From positions 8,332,515-8,396,514 of the forward strand of contig NC_064048.1 of assembly GCF_932526225.1 (NCBI RefSeq): 64,000 nt of DNA, in the 5' to 3' direction. The translations under genes were made by a program, and so were the position numbers. Source of the DNA: Nematostella vectensis. Its lineage: Eukaryota; Cnidaria; Anthozoa; Actiniaria; Edwardsiidae. This document shows, in pieces, positions 27,401 through 37,300 of this stretch. The stretch's first letter is position 1; each line of letters opens with the position of its first letter. Under the pieces are notes generated by a model. It worked only from the letters and a program-made list of their open reading frames with translations, did no database searches and was not told the DNA's origin.

Positions 27401-30400
27401 AAGATATTTTTTTTTCCTTGATCATCCTTGCGCTACGTATGAGCTCAGGAACAAAAAGCTCGAATTTCAATGTCACTACAAAAAGTTGCATCGATTTAAA
27501 AAAAAACCGCATTTGATATTTTGTTTGATATTACTCACTAAGTACTTAGGGGAATTTTCCGCCTTATTCGATGTGAAATGAGCTTATTGGAAACGTCAAG
27601 TCATGTTTTACCGTCTTGTCACTCGGACCCAACTCCTGCTTCGGCCCCAACAAATCTTTGCTATAGTATTTATAGTATTTATAGTATCCATAATACAATA
27701 ACAAAATAATAATTATTTTTCAGATTTTGTGACAAGATCCAGACACTGTGCGAGATATTCCCAAAGGCTTGCCAGGAAGAAATCAACAGATGCCTGCTTG
27801 TTGCTAAGGGTGACGTGGAGGAAGCGGCACAGCTCATGATTTTGCATGAGGAAGAGCAAAAAGAGGCTGGTTTGCCACAAGAGGTCGAGCCAGCGACTGT
27901 GTGGGTGAACTCGCGAACGAAGGTGAAAAATTCATACACTTTTCAAATGTGAATTACACTGCATAACTAATTGGTAACGATGCGGTATTTGCTACTTTTA
28001 ATTAATTTATGGTTAGTATTTTTATCACATCCTTTATGATTAAAGTTCCAATGCAAAAAAGACCACATTAACTAATTGATAACGATAAAATATATGAATT
28101 TATGTATATTTGAGTTAGCTTACCAGAGCTAAAACAGAAAAACATTCTAAGAAGAAACTTGAGAGGCGAGATTTTTTTGATAATCAAGAAATTTGGTGTA
28201 TTTTGGTGTAAAATCAAGGAAAGGGTGTATTTCCTTTGTCCTTATTGCAAAACCAATGACGAGTACCTTCTATTCCACAGCCGCATCAACCAAGTGCAAA
28301 ACGACGAGATATCAACCTGAAGGACAACAAAGATATAAAAAATTCGCTTGTTTCAAAGTAAGAATTCAAAAATAGTATTTGCGACCAAACATTTTCAAGG
28401 TTTCCCTGTGTGGTGTGGTCACTCAGTCACATTGGTGGGCAGTTCTTGCCCCCCCCCCCCCCCCCCCAAAAAAAAAAAAAAAAAAAAAAAAACTCCTAGT
28501 CCATCATCCTTTGTTAACTATTCCATTCTACGTGTGTAGAATGCAACGATAACTTGCTGGTATCTAGTAGCGTCTGGTGAGTGCGATTCTAGTAAATATA
28601 CTTACACATCTCTGCTAAAAAGGTTTTGATTACCTGTCATCCTCGGTGACCCAGGGCGACACGGAAACCGGAAGCGGGAGTACGCGCGAAGACGAAAGAA
28701 AGAGGGGAAACATAAGTCTTTTTCTTTCGTCTTTGCGCGTACTCTCGCTTCCGGTTTCCGCGTCGCCCCGGGCCCCCGAGGTTGATTCCCGGTAGACACA
28801 TTGACAGTAGCATCTTTCTGTTTCTCGGCCATGGATTTGGCTTGTTGAACGTATGTGAGCTTACTAGAAGCTTGTGCTCCTCAGGTCCAGGGTGGGACCT
28901 TCTTAATGCGTTTAAGGATTATTAATATTTTATTAATTTAAAAAGCGATATAAAGATAAAAATAATATATTTATTTATTTATCTATTTATTTATTTATTC
29001 ATTTATTTATTTATTTATTTATTTATTCGTTGTTTGTTTGTTTGTTTGTTTATTTATTTATTTATTTATTTTATAATCTCATTTAGTAGGTTCTTGTACG
29101 TTCACAGTATGTTTCGCTCTCATATTTTCACGCATGCAAGGCGCGAACGTTTTACTTTAGCAAAAAAACCCAGTTCCGAATGTATTATGATCCCAGGATC
29201 CTTCAAGGGAATAGAAGTACAGTGCAACCTATTCTATTTTCACACATTTAGGCTTTTCATCTCCCCTTCACCACCCCCAGAAAACAAAAACTAGCCCCTC
29301 CCTTCCAGGAGATTCACAGAAAATTAAACAAGATTTTCACTCCACAGGTATGGATTCGTTGATGTAGATAAGGATCAACGAACGCATAAACCAACCTTAC
29401 ATCTAAAGGTAAGAATGGCAGTGTAAAAATAGCGTTTACATTGATGGCAATAGCATATTTTGAAAAATATATATGATATATATGACATTAGTATAAATCC
29501 ACTCACATACTATCACGAATCTCGCAATTTGATTGGCTCCCGCACTCACTATGTATTGAGCCATAGGTAGTAAGTAGCGAAAAAGCCGTTGCTTTTCGCG
29601 ATAAAAGCGATTATTTATTACTAAGAAATATTAAAATCGTCATTTATTTGAAGGTAGTATGTGCGTAGATTGATAAAAACAATTAAGCTACTCGTTCTCG
29701 TTTTCTATTAGTCAAATACGCAACTCGTTGACTATCTATTAACTCATAGAAAACTCGTAGTGTAATTGTTAAATAGAAAGCCTTGAAAGTGCTGCAAACC
29801 CAAATGCAAACACATCTGACAAGGCTTCCAGGGGTTTGTAAAGCCCGACCTGCAACATATAACCCCTCCTACTCTTCTCTTTCAAATTCATTTGCGCACG
29901 TCAGATTTCGCCGCCATTGTTCCGTTGGGCGGGGGATTGGGTCGAGTAGATAAGCGAGCAGCATACTCGGAAGATTTTTGGGGACACTTTTTTACATCCA
30001 ACGTTGCTAATATTGATGCTTAGAATCTTACTAACGAAGATATTCTTGGAGACGAATTGCCAAAACGTAACGTTTTCTTGCTTTCATTCAGTATCAAATC
30101 AACATGTTCACCACGCCATGTTGAATCGCGTCCCCTAAAATCGTCCCAGCATGCTGTTCGCTTATCAACTCGACCCAATCCCCCGCGCAACGTAGCTGGC
30201 GTATCCGCTTACGACGTCAATTTCGAATTGATTGTTCTGCCACATCACATGACTGACAGGTGTCTACCAAGTTACTGACAGGTGTCTATCAACTGTTTGA
30301 CAGGAAGACAAGAAGATGACACGTTACCGTGACAACCAGGTGGTGAGTACACGCGGCGAGCGCTACTCTTTGGTAAAAAGTTCTGAGACAGAGGAGGAAA

Positions 30401-30450
30401 AACGCACCTACGTCAGCCTTAAACCTGCGCGCAAGTACAGATTCCACTAG
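24482..30450 (+). CDS. CUEDC2: CUE domain-containing protein 2 orthologue, 7 coding exons
   Basis: An adaptor with a ubiquitin-binding CUE domain; the human protein acts in receptor turnover, NF-kB signalling and cell-cycle control. Coding exons: 24482-24552, 25138-25269, 26413-26742, 27724-27922, 28281-28357, 29348-29408, 30304-30450. All have GT/AG borders and matching phases, giving 338 residues (human 287). Exon 2 carries [18 protein letters not shown], very close to the human N-terminal region. Exon 3 is a Ser/Thr/Gln-rich linker and explains most of the extra length. Exon 4 is the CUE domain ([20 protein letters not shown], with its FP and LL motifs). Exon 7 carries [14 protein letters not shown] and the C-terminus [10 protein letters not shown], which matches the vertebrate end almost exactly. 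The ATG follows a 5'-UTR intron acceptor (TTATTGCAG). The stop codon sits inside a minisatellite unit. Confidence 0.93.
25350..25490 (+). repeat. Dispersed repeat, family copy 2
   Basis: In CUEDC2 intron 2. It shares TTTTATACTTTATCTACCAA, TTCCCAAAATC, GATGGAAATGGATGC and GCTGGGATGACAAAATGG with the copy in PLA2 intron 1 (3613-3770). Confidence 0.65.
25644..26056. mobile_element. Possible solo LTR
   Basis: About 413 bp starting TGTTACCAG and ending CTCCGTAACA, giving short TG...CA inverted ends (TGTTAC / GTAACA). The inside has a TATATA-like site and no domain. No target duplication is visible (GGCAT versus TTTAA). This rests only on the ends and the size. Confidence 0.25.
26780..27090. repeat. 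Degenerate CAT/ACC simple repeat
   Basis: Low-complexity (CAT)n, (CCA)n and (TTATCA)-like sequence inside CUEDC2 intron 3. It has no coding value. Confidence 0.85.
28450..28491. repeat. Poly-C / poly-A tract
   Basis: About 19 C followed by about 25 A in CUEDC2 intron 5. It is a likely site of sequencing or assembly length error. Confidence 0.9.
28641..28780. mobile_element. Foldback element, ~60-bp GC-rich arms
   Basis: GGCGACACGGAAACCGGAAG (28655-28674) and the AGTACGCGCGAAGACGAAAG stretch are mirrored by CTTTCGTCTTTGCGCGTACT and CTTCCGGTTTCCGCGTCGCC. The outer ends are CCTCGG and CCGAGG. Arms are near-perfect with a loop of about 15-20 bp. It is in CUEDC2 intron 5 and GC-rich compared with its surroundings. 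Confidence 0.8.
28960..29075. repeat. (TTTA)n microsatellite
   Basis: Long runs of TTTA broken by TTTG units, in CUEDC2 intron 5. Confidence 0.9.
29925..30195. mobile_element. Foldback element, ~50-bp arms
   Basis: GCGGGGGATTGGGTCGAGTA (29930-29949) followed by GATAAGCGAGCAGCAT has an inverted partner near 30150-30190 (GCATGCTGTTCGCTTATC, then AACTCGACCCAATCCCCCGC). The middle is about 150 bp. Located in CUEDC2 intron 6. Confidence 0.75.
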
Positions 30451-30675
30451 TATTATATAGCATAAATATGGAGTGGAGGGTTGACCAAACACCTTCAGAA
30501 GAGTACATATTGTTCCACTAGTATTATATAGCATAAATATGGAGTAAAGGGTTGACCAAACACCTTCAGAAGAGTACATATTGTTCCACTTGTATTATAT
30601 AGCATAACACGGGGAGCGGAGGGTTGACCAAACATCGGGAGGAAAGTACAGATTCCACTAGTAATATATAGGATC
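30434..30675 (+). repeat. ~70-bp minisatellite that includes the CUEDC2 stop codon
   Basis: Units start at 30434, 30502, 30573 and 30645 (partial), with lengths 68, 71 and 72. Unit 1 begins AGTACAGATTCCACTAG, which is the last coding sequence of CUEDC2 and its TAG. It continues with TATTATATAGCATAAATATG and GGGTTGACCAAACACC. Unit 4 again reads AGTACAGATTCCACTAG. Confidence 0.92.
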
Positions 30676-32190
30676 AAAAAGTCACGAGGCAAGGGGAGTC
30701 AACCTGGGGCGAGTATTCAAATATAGCTCCTTCGTATTCTTCTAAGAATAGAAAATGAGAATGAAAGATAATTATAATTGAAAGGGGAGAGTAGCTTTGG
30801 GCTGGCCCGAAAGTGCATTGTATTTGCGGATTTTTTACCGGAGACTTTAGGGGTTTGTGTGAAAAGGGAGGAGGGGGAATGATCGCAGATAAAAGGTATA
30901 AAAATAATTAGGGTTTTAGTAGCGCCATGCGCAACCTACAACTTTTAACTTAGAATAGATACAAAGTGTGACGAAAACTTAGGCTCGAATGGAGTAAATA
31001 GGGTGTTAGTAGCACGAGGTGCAAACAAACATTTTTAGCGTAGATCTAATAGTAAGTTTGACCAAAACCTAGACTTAAGTGACGTATTATCACAGGTAAC
31101 CCAGGCTCATTGCTAGTGTAGACTTATTACAGAGTTTGCACGAGCGAACCAATCTCGTTTAAATAAATATTTTTATTTGAAAATAAAACAGTAGTTTGAC
31201 GTTGTTGTTGCTGAATCCCGCCATTTTTTGCCATTCTAAGCTGTTCTAGCCGCTGCGATTTTTTCCCGTCGCCTACTGTATATAGAATAGAGTATTTTAC
31301 TTCAACGAGATTTGTTCGCTCATGCAAATTCTGTAATAAAGCTACACTCGCCGTTTACCTGGGCTACCTGTGGTATTATACGGTGCAAGTACAGTGCAAC
31401 CCAACCCTTTTGGCGTAGATCAGATGGAAATACCCATAGTCGCCTTGTAGGCATTTTCCAGCCTGGCCTTGAATCATACAAATAACATTTTATAACTAAT
31501 TTAATCATTATTTTATTTTTATTGGTATTTTGGTTATCTACAATATTATCACCAATTAGAGATTGTACTTCTGAGTTTGAAGGATTATCTATGTATTTTC
31601 TTGTGCAGTGTATATTTTTTTAGTGTTTCACTTATATAAATCCACTTTAATTTTATAGAAAAATTCGTTTACTCTAAGAGTGTGATAAATTAATAACCAC
31701 ACAGTTTTATCTTCAATGTTGGCATTCAATTTATACGTTGCTTTATCCTCATTAGTCACGTTGGGATACCTGTGGATTGCGCCTTCCACAGGTAGCCCAA
31801 CATCACAGAGTGCTGCAGCCGTTGCCAATTCTCATTGAGCTTAAAAAGTAGTTATTATTATTTATTTACGAAGGCTGGGCAAGAAATAGAATGCGCGTGC
31901 GACCTGCAACAATTTTTTTGCGAGACAGGTAGCAAGAGAAAAAAGGTACGTGTGACAGGGCCTTAAGGCCATGTTTGTTTTACTTTTCATGTATGGCCCC
32001 ATATATGGTAAACATTACCTCCCACTCCTCCCCCCTCCCTCTTTCTTTCTATACCCTAGGATTCACCTTTTGCCCCCGTGCCCGTGTCAAAGCCCCCCAA
32101 TGTTATGCTCTTATTCCTCTGTGACTTGACTTGACTTTAAAACCTCCATAGCTAAAAGTTGCTTCGAAGTTTGCCTCCGTCAAGGAGCAT
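30676..32190. other. Intergenic, no gene recognised
   Basis: AT-rich. It contains an imperfect palindrome at about 31768-31802 (TGGGATACCTGTGGA / TCCACAGGTAGCCCA). A related GGGCTACCTGTGG occurs near 31361 and a TTTACCTGGGCTACC-type copy beside it. These may be edges of a small DNA element. Confidence 0.4.
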
Positions 32191-32199
32191 GCTGTCCTC

Positions 32200-32995
32200 G
32201 TCAACTTTTTGCATTTTACTGAGAGCGACAATACTAAAATGCATCTTTCTTAGCATGGAGGCCTCGAGAGATTTTTACATCTCACCAACTTGAACAATAG
32301 ATTTCGTCCTTCGCGGGAATCCGCACAATGATGATAACTCGTTTGTGACGGTATGGTTTCCTCGAGTTTCTTTACTTCTCACGGAAAGTAACAATAGATA
32401 AATTTCTCTGTTTGTGCATGTCGCCCTCAAACACCTCTACATTTCACTGACAGTGACTATGATGAATGGCTCTGGGACTGTATGTTGCCCTCAAACACAT
32501 CTACATTTCACTGACTGTTTTCAAACATCTCTACATCTCATTGACAGTGACTATAGATAGACGTCTCTGGGACTGTATGTTGCCTTAAACACCTCTACAT
32601 TTCACTGACAGTGACTATAGATAGACGTCTCTGTGACGGTATGTCGCCCCCAAACCTCTACATTTCACTGACAGTGACTATAGATAGACGTCTCTGTGAC
32701 GGTATGTCGCCCCCAAACATCTCTACATTTCACTGACAGTGACTATAGATAGACGTCTCTGTGACTGTATGTTGCCATAAACACCTCTACATTTCACTGA
32801 CAGTGACAATAGATGTATGTCCCTTTGACTGTATGTCGCCCTCAAACATCTCTACATTTCATTGACAGTGACTATAGATGAATGTCCCTTTGACTGTATG
32901 TTGCCATAAAACACCTCTACATTTCACTGACTGTTCTTAAACACCTCCTACATTTCACTGACAGTGACTATAGATGAATGTCTCTGTGAAAGCAT
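32200..32995 (-). repeat. ~65-bp minisatellite that includes the GPCR stop codon
   Basis: Units of CTCTACATTTCACTGACAGT, then GACTATAGAT, a GTCTCTGTGAC-like block and GTATGTYGCC, repeat about ten times between 32430 and 32990. Two units are shortened (near 32500 and 32915). Weaker, more diverged units continue back to about 32200. The unit at 32946-32990 is the 3' end of the receptor gene itself. Confidence 0.9.
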
Positions 32996-33904
32996 TGTCA
33001 CTTCAAGCCGGGATATGTCCCCTGAACTCTTTTTCCTTGTCACATCCTTGTAGTACCTATCTCCTCGAAACAAGGACTGGACCAGCTTACGAATCGCAAA
33101 CTTAAAGTCAGGTTTAAGAAAACTGTACAAAATAGGATTCACTAGAGATCCAAGAGCGAGCGTGAAGGGTGAGCTTGAATTCAACGCTTTTATCATTAGC
33201 TCAGGTTTCCCTATTGCTATGACAGCCGTGACGTAGATCACAGGTAGCCAGCTCAGCACGAACATAACCGATATCACGATGAACACCTTCGCTAGCTTTG
33301 CCTCGGAGGATATGCGGCGGCATTTCGTGAGCTCGACTCTGTCGCAGACGAGTCTCGATAGCTTTCGTTCCTTCGCGACGCAAATTCGGACCTGCTTATA
33401 TATTCGCCAATAGCAGATAAAGATAAAAGTATAAGGGATTATGATGCCCGCGACAAGCATAACGAACTGGTAAACCTGGTGGATGACCCCTGAAGTGCTT
33501 GGAAACCACGTGAGAGGAATAACAGCGGACACAAGTCCGGTCACCCAGACCCCAACAAGAATCCGGAAAAAGTACTTTGCGATCGTCGGGGTATACCTTA
33601 AAGGCTGCAGTACCGCTAAGTAGCGATCGTAGGTCACTGCGCATAAGTTCGCCACGCTAGAGAGTAGAGATACGCTGTACATTACGTTGAGTGCAACAGG
33701 GCTTTCAACTTGTAGCGGGTACTGGATAAACAGGGCCAGGCCTATAAGAATATCCGCAAAGGCCAGAGACACGACGAAGCCGTTCGTGTAAGTCCGCAGA
33801 GACCGTGTGCACAGAACTAAGATACAGACGGCAATGTTGGAGGTGATTACGAGAAGTGACAGGACTCCCAAGGAAGTCATCGACCAGAGTGGGTAAACAT
33901 CCAT
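32948..33904 (-). CDS. Rhodopsin-class G protein-coupled receptor
   Basis: A seven-helix receptor of 318 residues with one coding exon. Class A landmarks: SN in TM1, SLAFADILIG with Asp in TM2, YDRYLAV at the end of TM3, Trp in TM4 (VGVWVTG), Pro in TM5 (IIIPYTF), SWLP in TM6 and NPILY in TM7. The usual Cys pair joining TM3 and the second outer loop is not seen, which recalls the melanocortin/cannabinoid/S1P group. The ligand cannot be named. The N-terminus is very short. Just upstream the - strand has TTCTTTTCCATTCTAG at about 33953-33938, a good acceptor, so a 5'-UTR intron is likely. The last dozen codons lie inside a minisatellite. Confidence 0.92.
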   Translation of the reverse strand: MDVYPLWSMTSLGVLSLLVITSNIAVCILVLCTRSLRTYTNGFVVSLAFADILIGLALFIQYPLQVESPVALNVMYSVSLLSSVANLCAVTYDRYLAVLQPLRYTPTIAKYFFRILVGVWVTGLVSAVIPLTWFPSTSGVIHQVYQFVMLVAGIIIPYTFIFICYWRIYKQVRICVAKERKLSRLVCDRVELTKCRRISSEAKLAKVFIVISVMFVLSWLPVIYVTAVIAIGKPELMIKALNSSSPFTLALGSLVNPILYSFLKPDFKFAIRKLVQSLFRGDRYYKDVTRKKSSGDISRLEVTMLSQRHSSIVTVSEM

Positions 33905-33937
33905 ATTGCACGGGGATATCGCCTTGACGTCAGTGTA

Positions 33938-33953
33938 CTAGAATGGAAAAGAA
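33938..33953 (-). other. Probable 5'-UTR splice acceptor of the GPCR
   Basis: TTCTTTTCCATTCTAG on the - strand, 34 bases before the ATG. It also contains an in-frame TAG, so translation cannot start upstream within this genomic frame. Confidence 0.5.
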
Positions 33954-34257
33954 AGTGGAATTGTATAACGCGATTATCTATCTCCCTTGGTCTCAAATAT
34001 CTTTAAACTACCCGTAAAAGATAATTTGCGTTCGTTTGTATGTAAGTACTGCAAATAGATGATCCCCCGGGCCAGCTTTCTATGTGGCTACACTTATCAT
34101 CGAACTACACATGTAACTAGGTAACCGTCACTAGAGGTACAGAATAGCACACGTAGCTTATAATATTGAGATAGTATGCAAGCTGTGTAACTTAAGGATA
34201 ATGTCACCGCTGGCTTGCATACCCGGTGTTTCTTTTACGTCCCCTTATACATGTTTA

Positions 34258-34395
34258 TCAGGGGCGGATCTAGCCTTTCGCTGCTCATTGACAAACGAGG
34301 GAGGGAGCAATTTTTTTGTTACATATGGCTTTCTGGCAGCCCAGGGGGGGGGGGGGGGGGGGTTAAATCCCCTAGACCCTCCCCCTAAATCCTCT
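34258..34395. repeat. Dispersed repeat with a poly-G tract
   Basis: Starts GGGGCGGATCTAGCCTTTCG and holds a run of about 20 G near 34344-34362, followed by TTAAATCCCCTAGACCCTCC. It resembles a common class of small elements with GGGGCGGATCC-like starts. Similar poly-G tracts lie at 43682, 51002, 51957, 61128, 61976 and 62105. Confidence 0.45.
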
Positions 34396-34399
34396 ACTG

Positions 34400-37300
34400 T
34401 TTATCAAGTGCGATGAGACGGGAACTCTGTTTCAATATCGCTTTCCATAATACTCTCTCCCTAAAGATATCGTTTTGAAAACTCTCTACCTGAAGAGTGT
34501 CAGGTTTTATACCTCTAACAAAAAAACAAGGTAACCTGACTAGGAACTATTCTCTGGTTTGAGAGGCGATGCCTGTCCGATTAGACTTAAAATCCCAGAG
34601 GCAAGTTTTTTTTTTTCTACACGCGCTTATACATTTTACAACTACTCACCTTTCACGTCCCCAAAGAGAGTCCGAAATGGGTACTACCACCCGCGAAGTT
34701 AAAGTAGTTTAAGTCAAATAGGCTTGCCAAATCGCGCGCCTTGCCTTCTGTTAACGAGTAATGTCTTTGAAGATCCTTGTACGTATGTCCCAACCGCGTT
34801 AAGCCAAATCCCTTTACGTGGACTCTATCGATTCAGGGAAAAGGTTTTGATAAACCAGCTTACCTTCAGTAACGTAACTTCAGTTCAGTAAATTTAGTTC
34901 AATTGTAATCGTTGCCTTTGGTTAAGTATCTTCTACAGAAAGACGGGTTGTTTAAATGCCCAAACGAGTACTCGTTCTAAGATGATTTCGTAGGACTTGA
35001 GCGGTCACACCTCCTTCCCTTTACCAGTGACTGCTATGAGGGTATCGTCGTATACTTGCATACAGCCACGCCCTAAGCCAAAGAGGACTTTAAGAACCGC
35101 TATTTTGGCTATAAATATCGATATGACTTACGAGTGGCTGGTATGGTCTACATTAAAAGTCTCTTCAATAGAATTCAAAATTATCTTCAAACCACTATGA
35201 GTCAAACCGGTTTGTAGACAGGTCAGGGTAAATCACTCATTTCGCCGAAGTTCACCGAATCAACCAAGCCCCATAGTGAAGCTGCGGATGTGTGGATTCT
35301 TCCAACAAGGATTTCTGAGAATCGTTCGAGAAAGCCACCGACGTCTATACGAGAGCGAGGCTCTTAAGAGACGTCAGCACATGGATCCACTCTCAAAGAT
35401 GGCTTCAATATCTTTTTTCTCCTTTACTGAAATTTATTTTTCACGTGAATAAGCTGCGGGTCTCGGGGTCTTGTTACCTAGGAGGAAAAGTCGGAGGAGC
35501 GCTTCACACACAAATTGAAAGTCCCTGTTTTTGCACGCAGCGATGCACGTTTTAGCTCTTCACTTTAACGGATGAATCTCAAGATTGAAATCCCACTTTT
35601 ATGTTGTGCGAGGCTTTTGCTTTGTTGGAGCGAAAAATTAACTTTCTTCTTGATTCGCCGATATTACCTGCCGCCCTTGTTATCTCACAGCAGATCCACG
35701 CGAGATAGATTGCTTTTAAGACGTGCGCATAATAACGCTAGATCACGTATTCCAGCGTCTCCTTTGTGCTAAGGATCGTATGATTTGCGTTTTACACTTT
35801 GTTTGTTTCTGCTCTTCTGTGAGCTTCCGCTAATTCATTTCCTTGGCAGCCTGCCGGAAAAAAGATATCAATTCAACAAGCGAATAAGATATAAATTCAA
35901 CAAGCGAATATTTTTCTCAACCAATCACTGCTAAGCTATTGCATAAGCTTTTTATTTCATGCTTTCCCTTTTTAATTATTACGGCTTTTATTTTAATCCA
36001 ATGTTTAACACACAAGTTTTATGTAATCGTTTACGCCCACAAGCACGTCATTTTTTGTACCACCTATAGGCTCTCTGAAGAACGGTCTACGACCACAGGA
36101 TGTCTGCACTTATACAAGCCTAATTTTCAAGTACTAAGATTCGACTATATGCTCGAATAGGTGGATATCCTTTTCTCTCACACAATCCTTGCAATGATTT
36201 TTAAACCGCAAACAAAATTCCTTCCGTTAAAAACCTGGAGTCTTCTTTTTCTAATTACTCTTATCTCAAGCGTTATAATGTGGACAATATCTGTTTTGGC
36301 TATTCTTGTACAAAAAATACATATAAAAGTTTAATTCACAAGAGTTTATATATTGACCTCTAAAAACAATTCTTAGAAAAAAAATTCTTAGAAATACTTG
36401 TTCAAGTGCATGATTACTTCAAGCTGCAGTGTATACCTCTCGCAAAAACCCCTTTTTTTAAATGCTCAATAGGCTAAAGTGTTGATAAATTGATAATCAA
36501 ATTGGTGACTTGTAATATAATAGCATTACAAGCCTCTCAAATTTAAGTTAAAAAAAAACGTCCACCGTTGTAAACCCAGTAGGCAAAACTATTTGCATCG
36601 ACTTATTTACAATCCCTCCAGCATTTTAAGCAATTGAATTTGGTATGCTAAAGGTTATGGATATTTATATTTTCCCCTGTGGGTAATGAGAATACAACAA
36701 AAATAAAGTCAGTTGTTTAAAAACATAATAACAATTGTTCACTAAAGGTTCTAAATATATTTGTTAATGATATAAGATGCTGGCTAAGTCGTTTAAAACA
36801 CAGCTACAATTTTCCATGAAAAAATGTTTAGCCCTTACCACCATGTCAGTGTATGCCATAATCACAGAAGTCAGTCGTCGTCGTGAGTGATATTGAATGA
36901 TGACAAAGCACTTTGAGAGTCTACCTAAATAGTGTTCTTTGTTGCTTTGGCATTTTGATGATTGATAAATGATTTTGTTTGATTGTCAATGCAGGGTCGT
37001 GTAGAAATACCACACCCTCGGTTACTGCGTTTTTAAATATTCTGCGAACTCTCGTCAAGAAATTCCATTTTTCAAACCGCATTCTGGCGGTGATTTTTAT
37101 TGGTCAGTGCCTTGCGGAGAGGTGACGTGATTGGAAACCATTTAAGTGCTGGCCAATGAAAATGCTCTAAGGATTTTGAATGACGGAAGCCATAATGGTT
37201 TAGCTGTTGCGAGATAATATTGAGGTAACTGAACCACATAGTACAATACACACACTGTACAATTTAACCCACATTATTAATGTTGTTGTTGTTCAATAAA

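Noticed and set aside
27180-27581. 133-codon + frame in CUEDC2 intron 3
   Set aside because: No domain, no splice evidence, Lys/Phe-rich as expected from AT-rich DNA.
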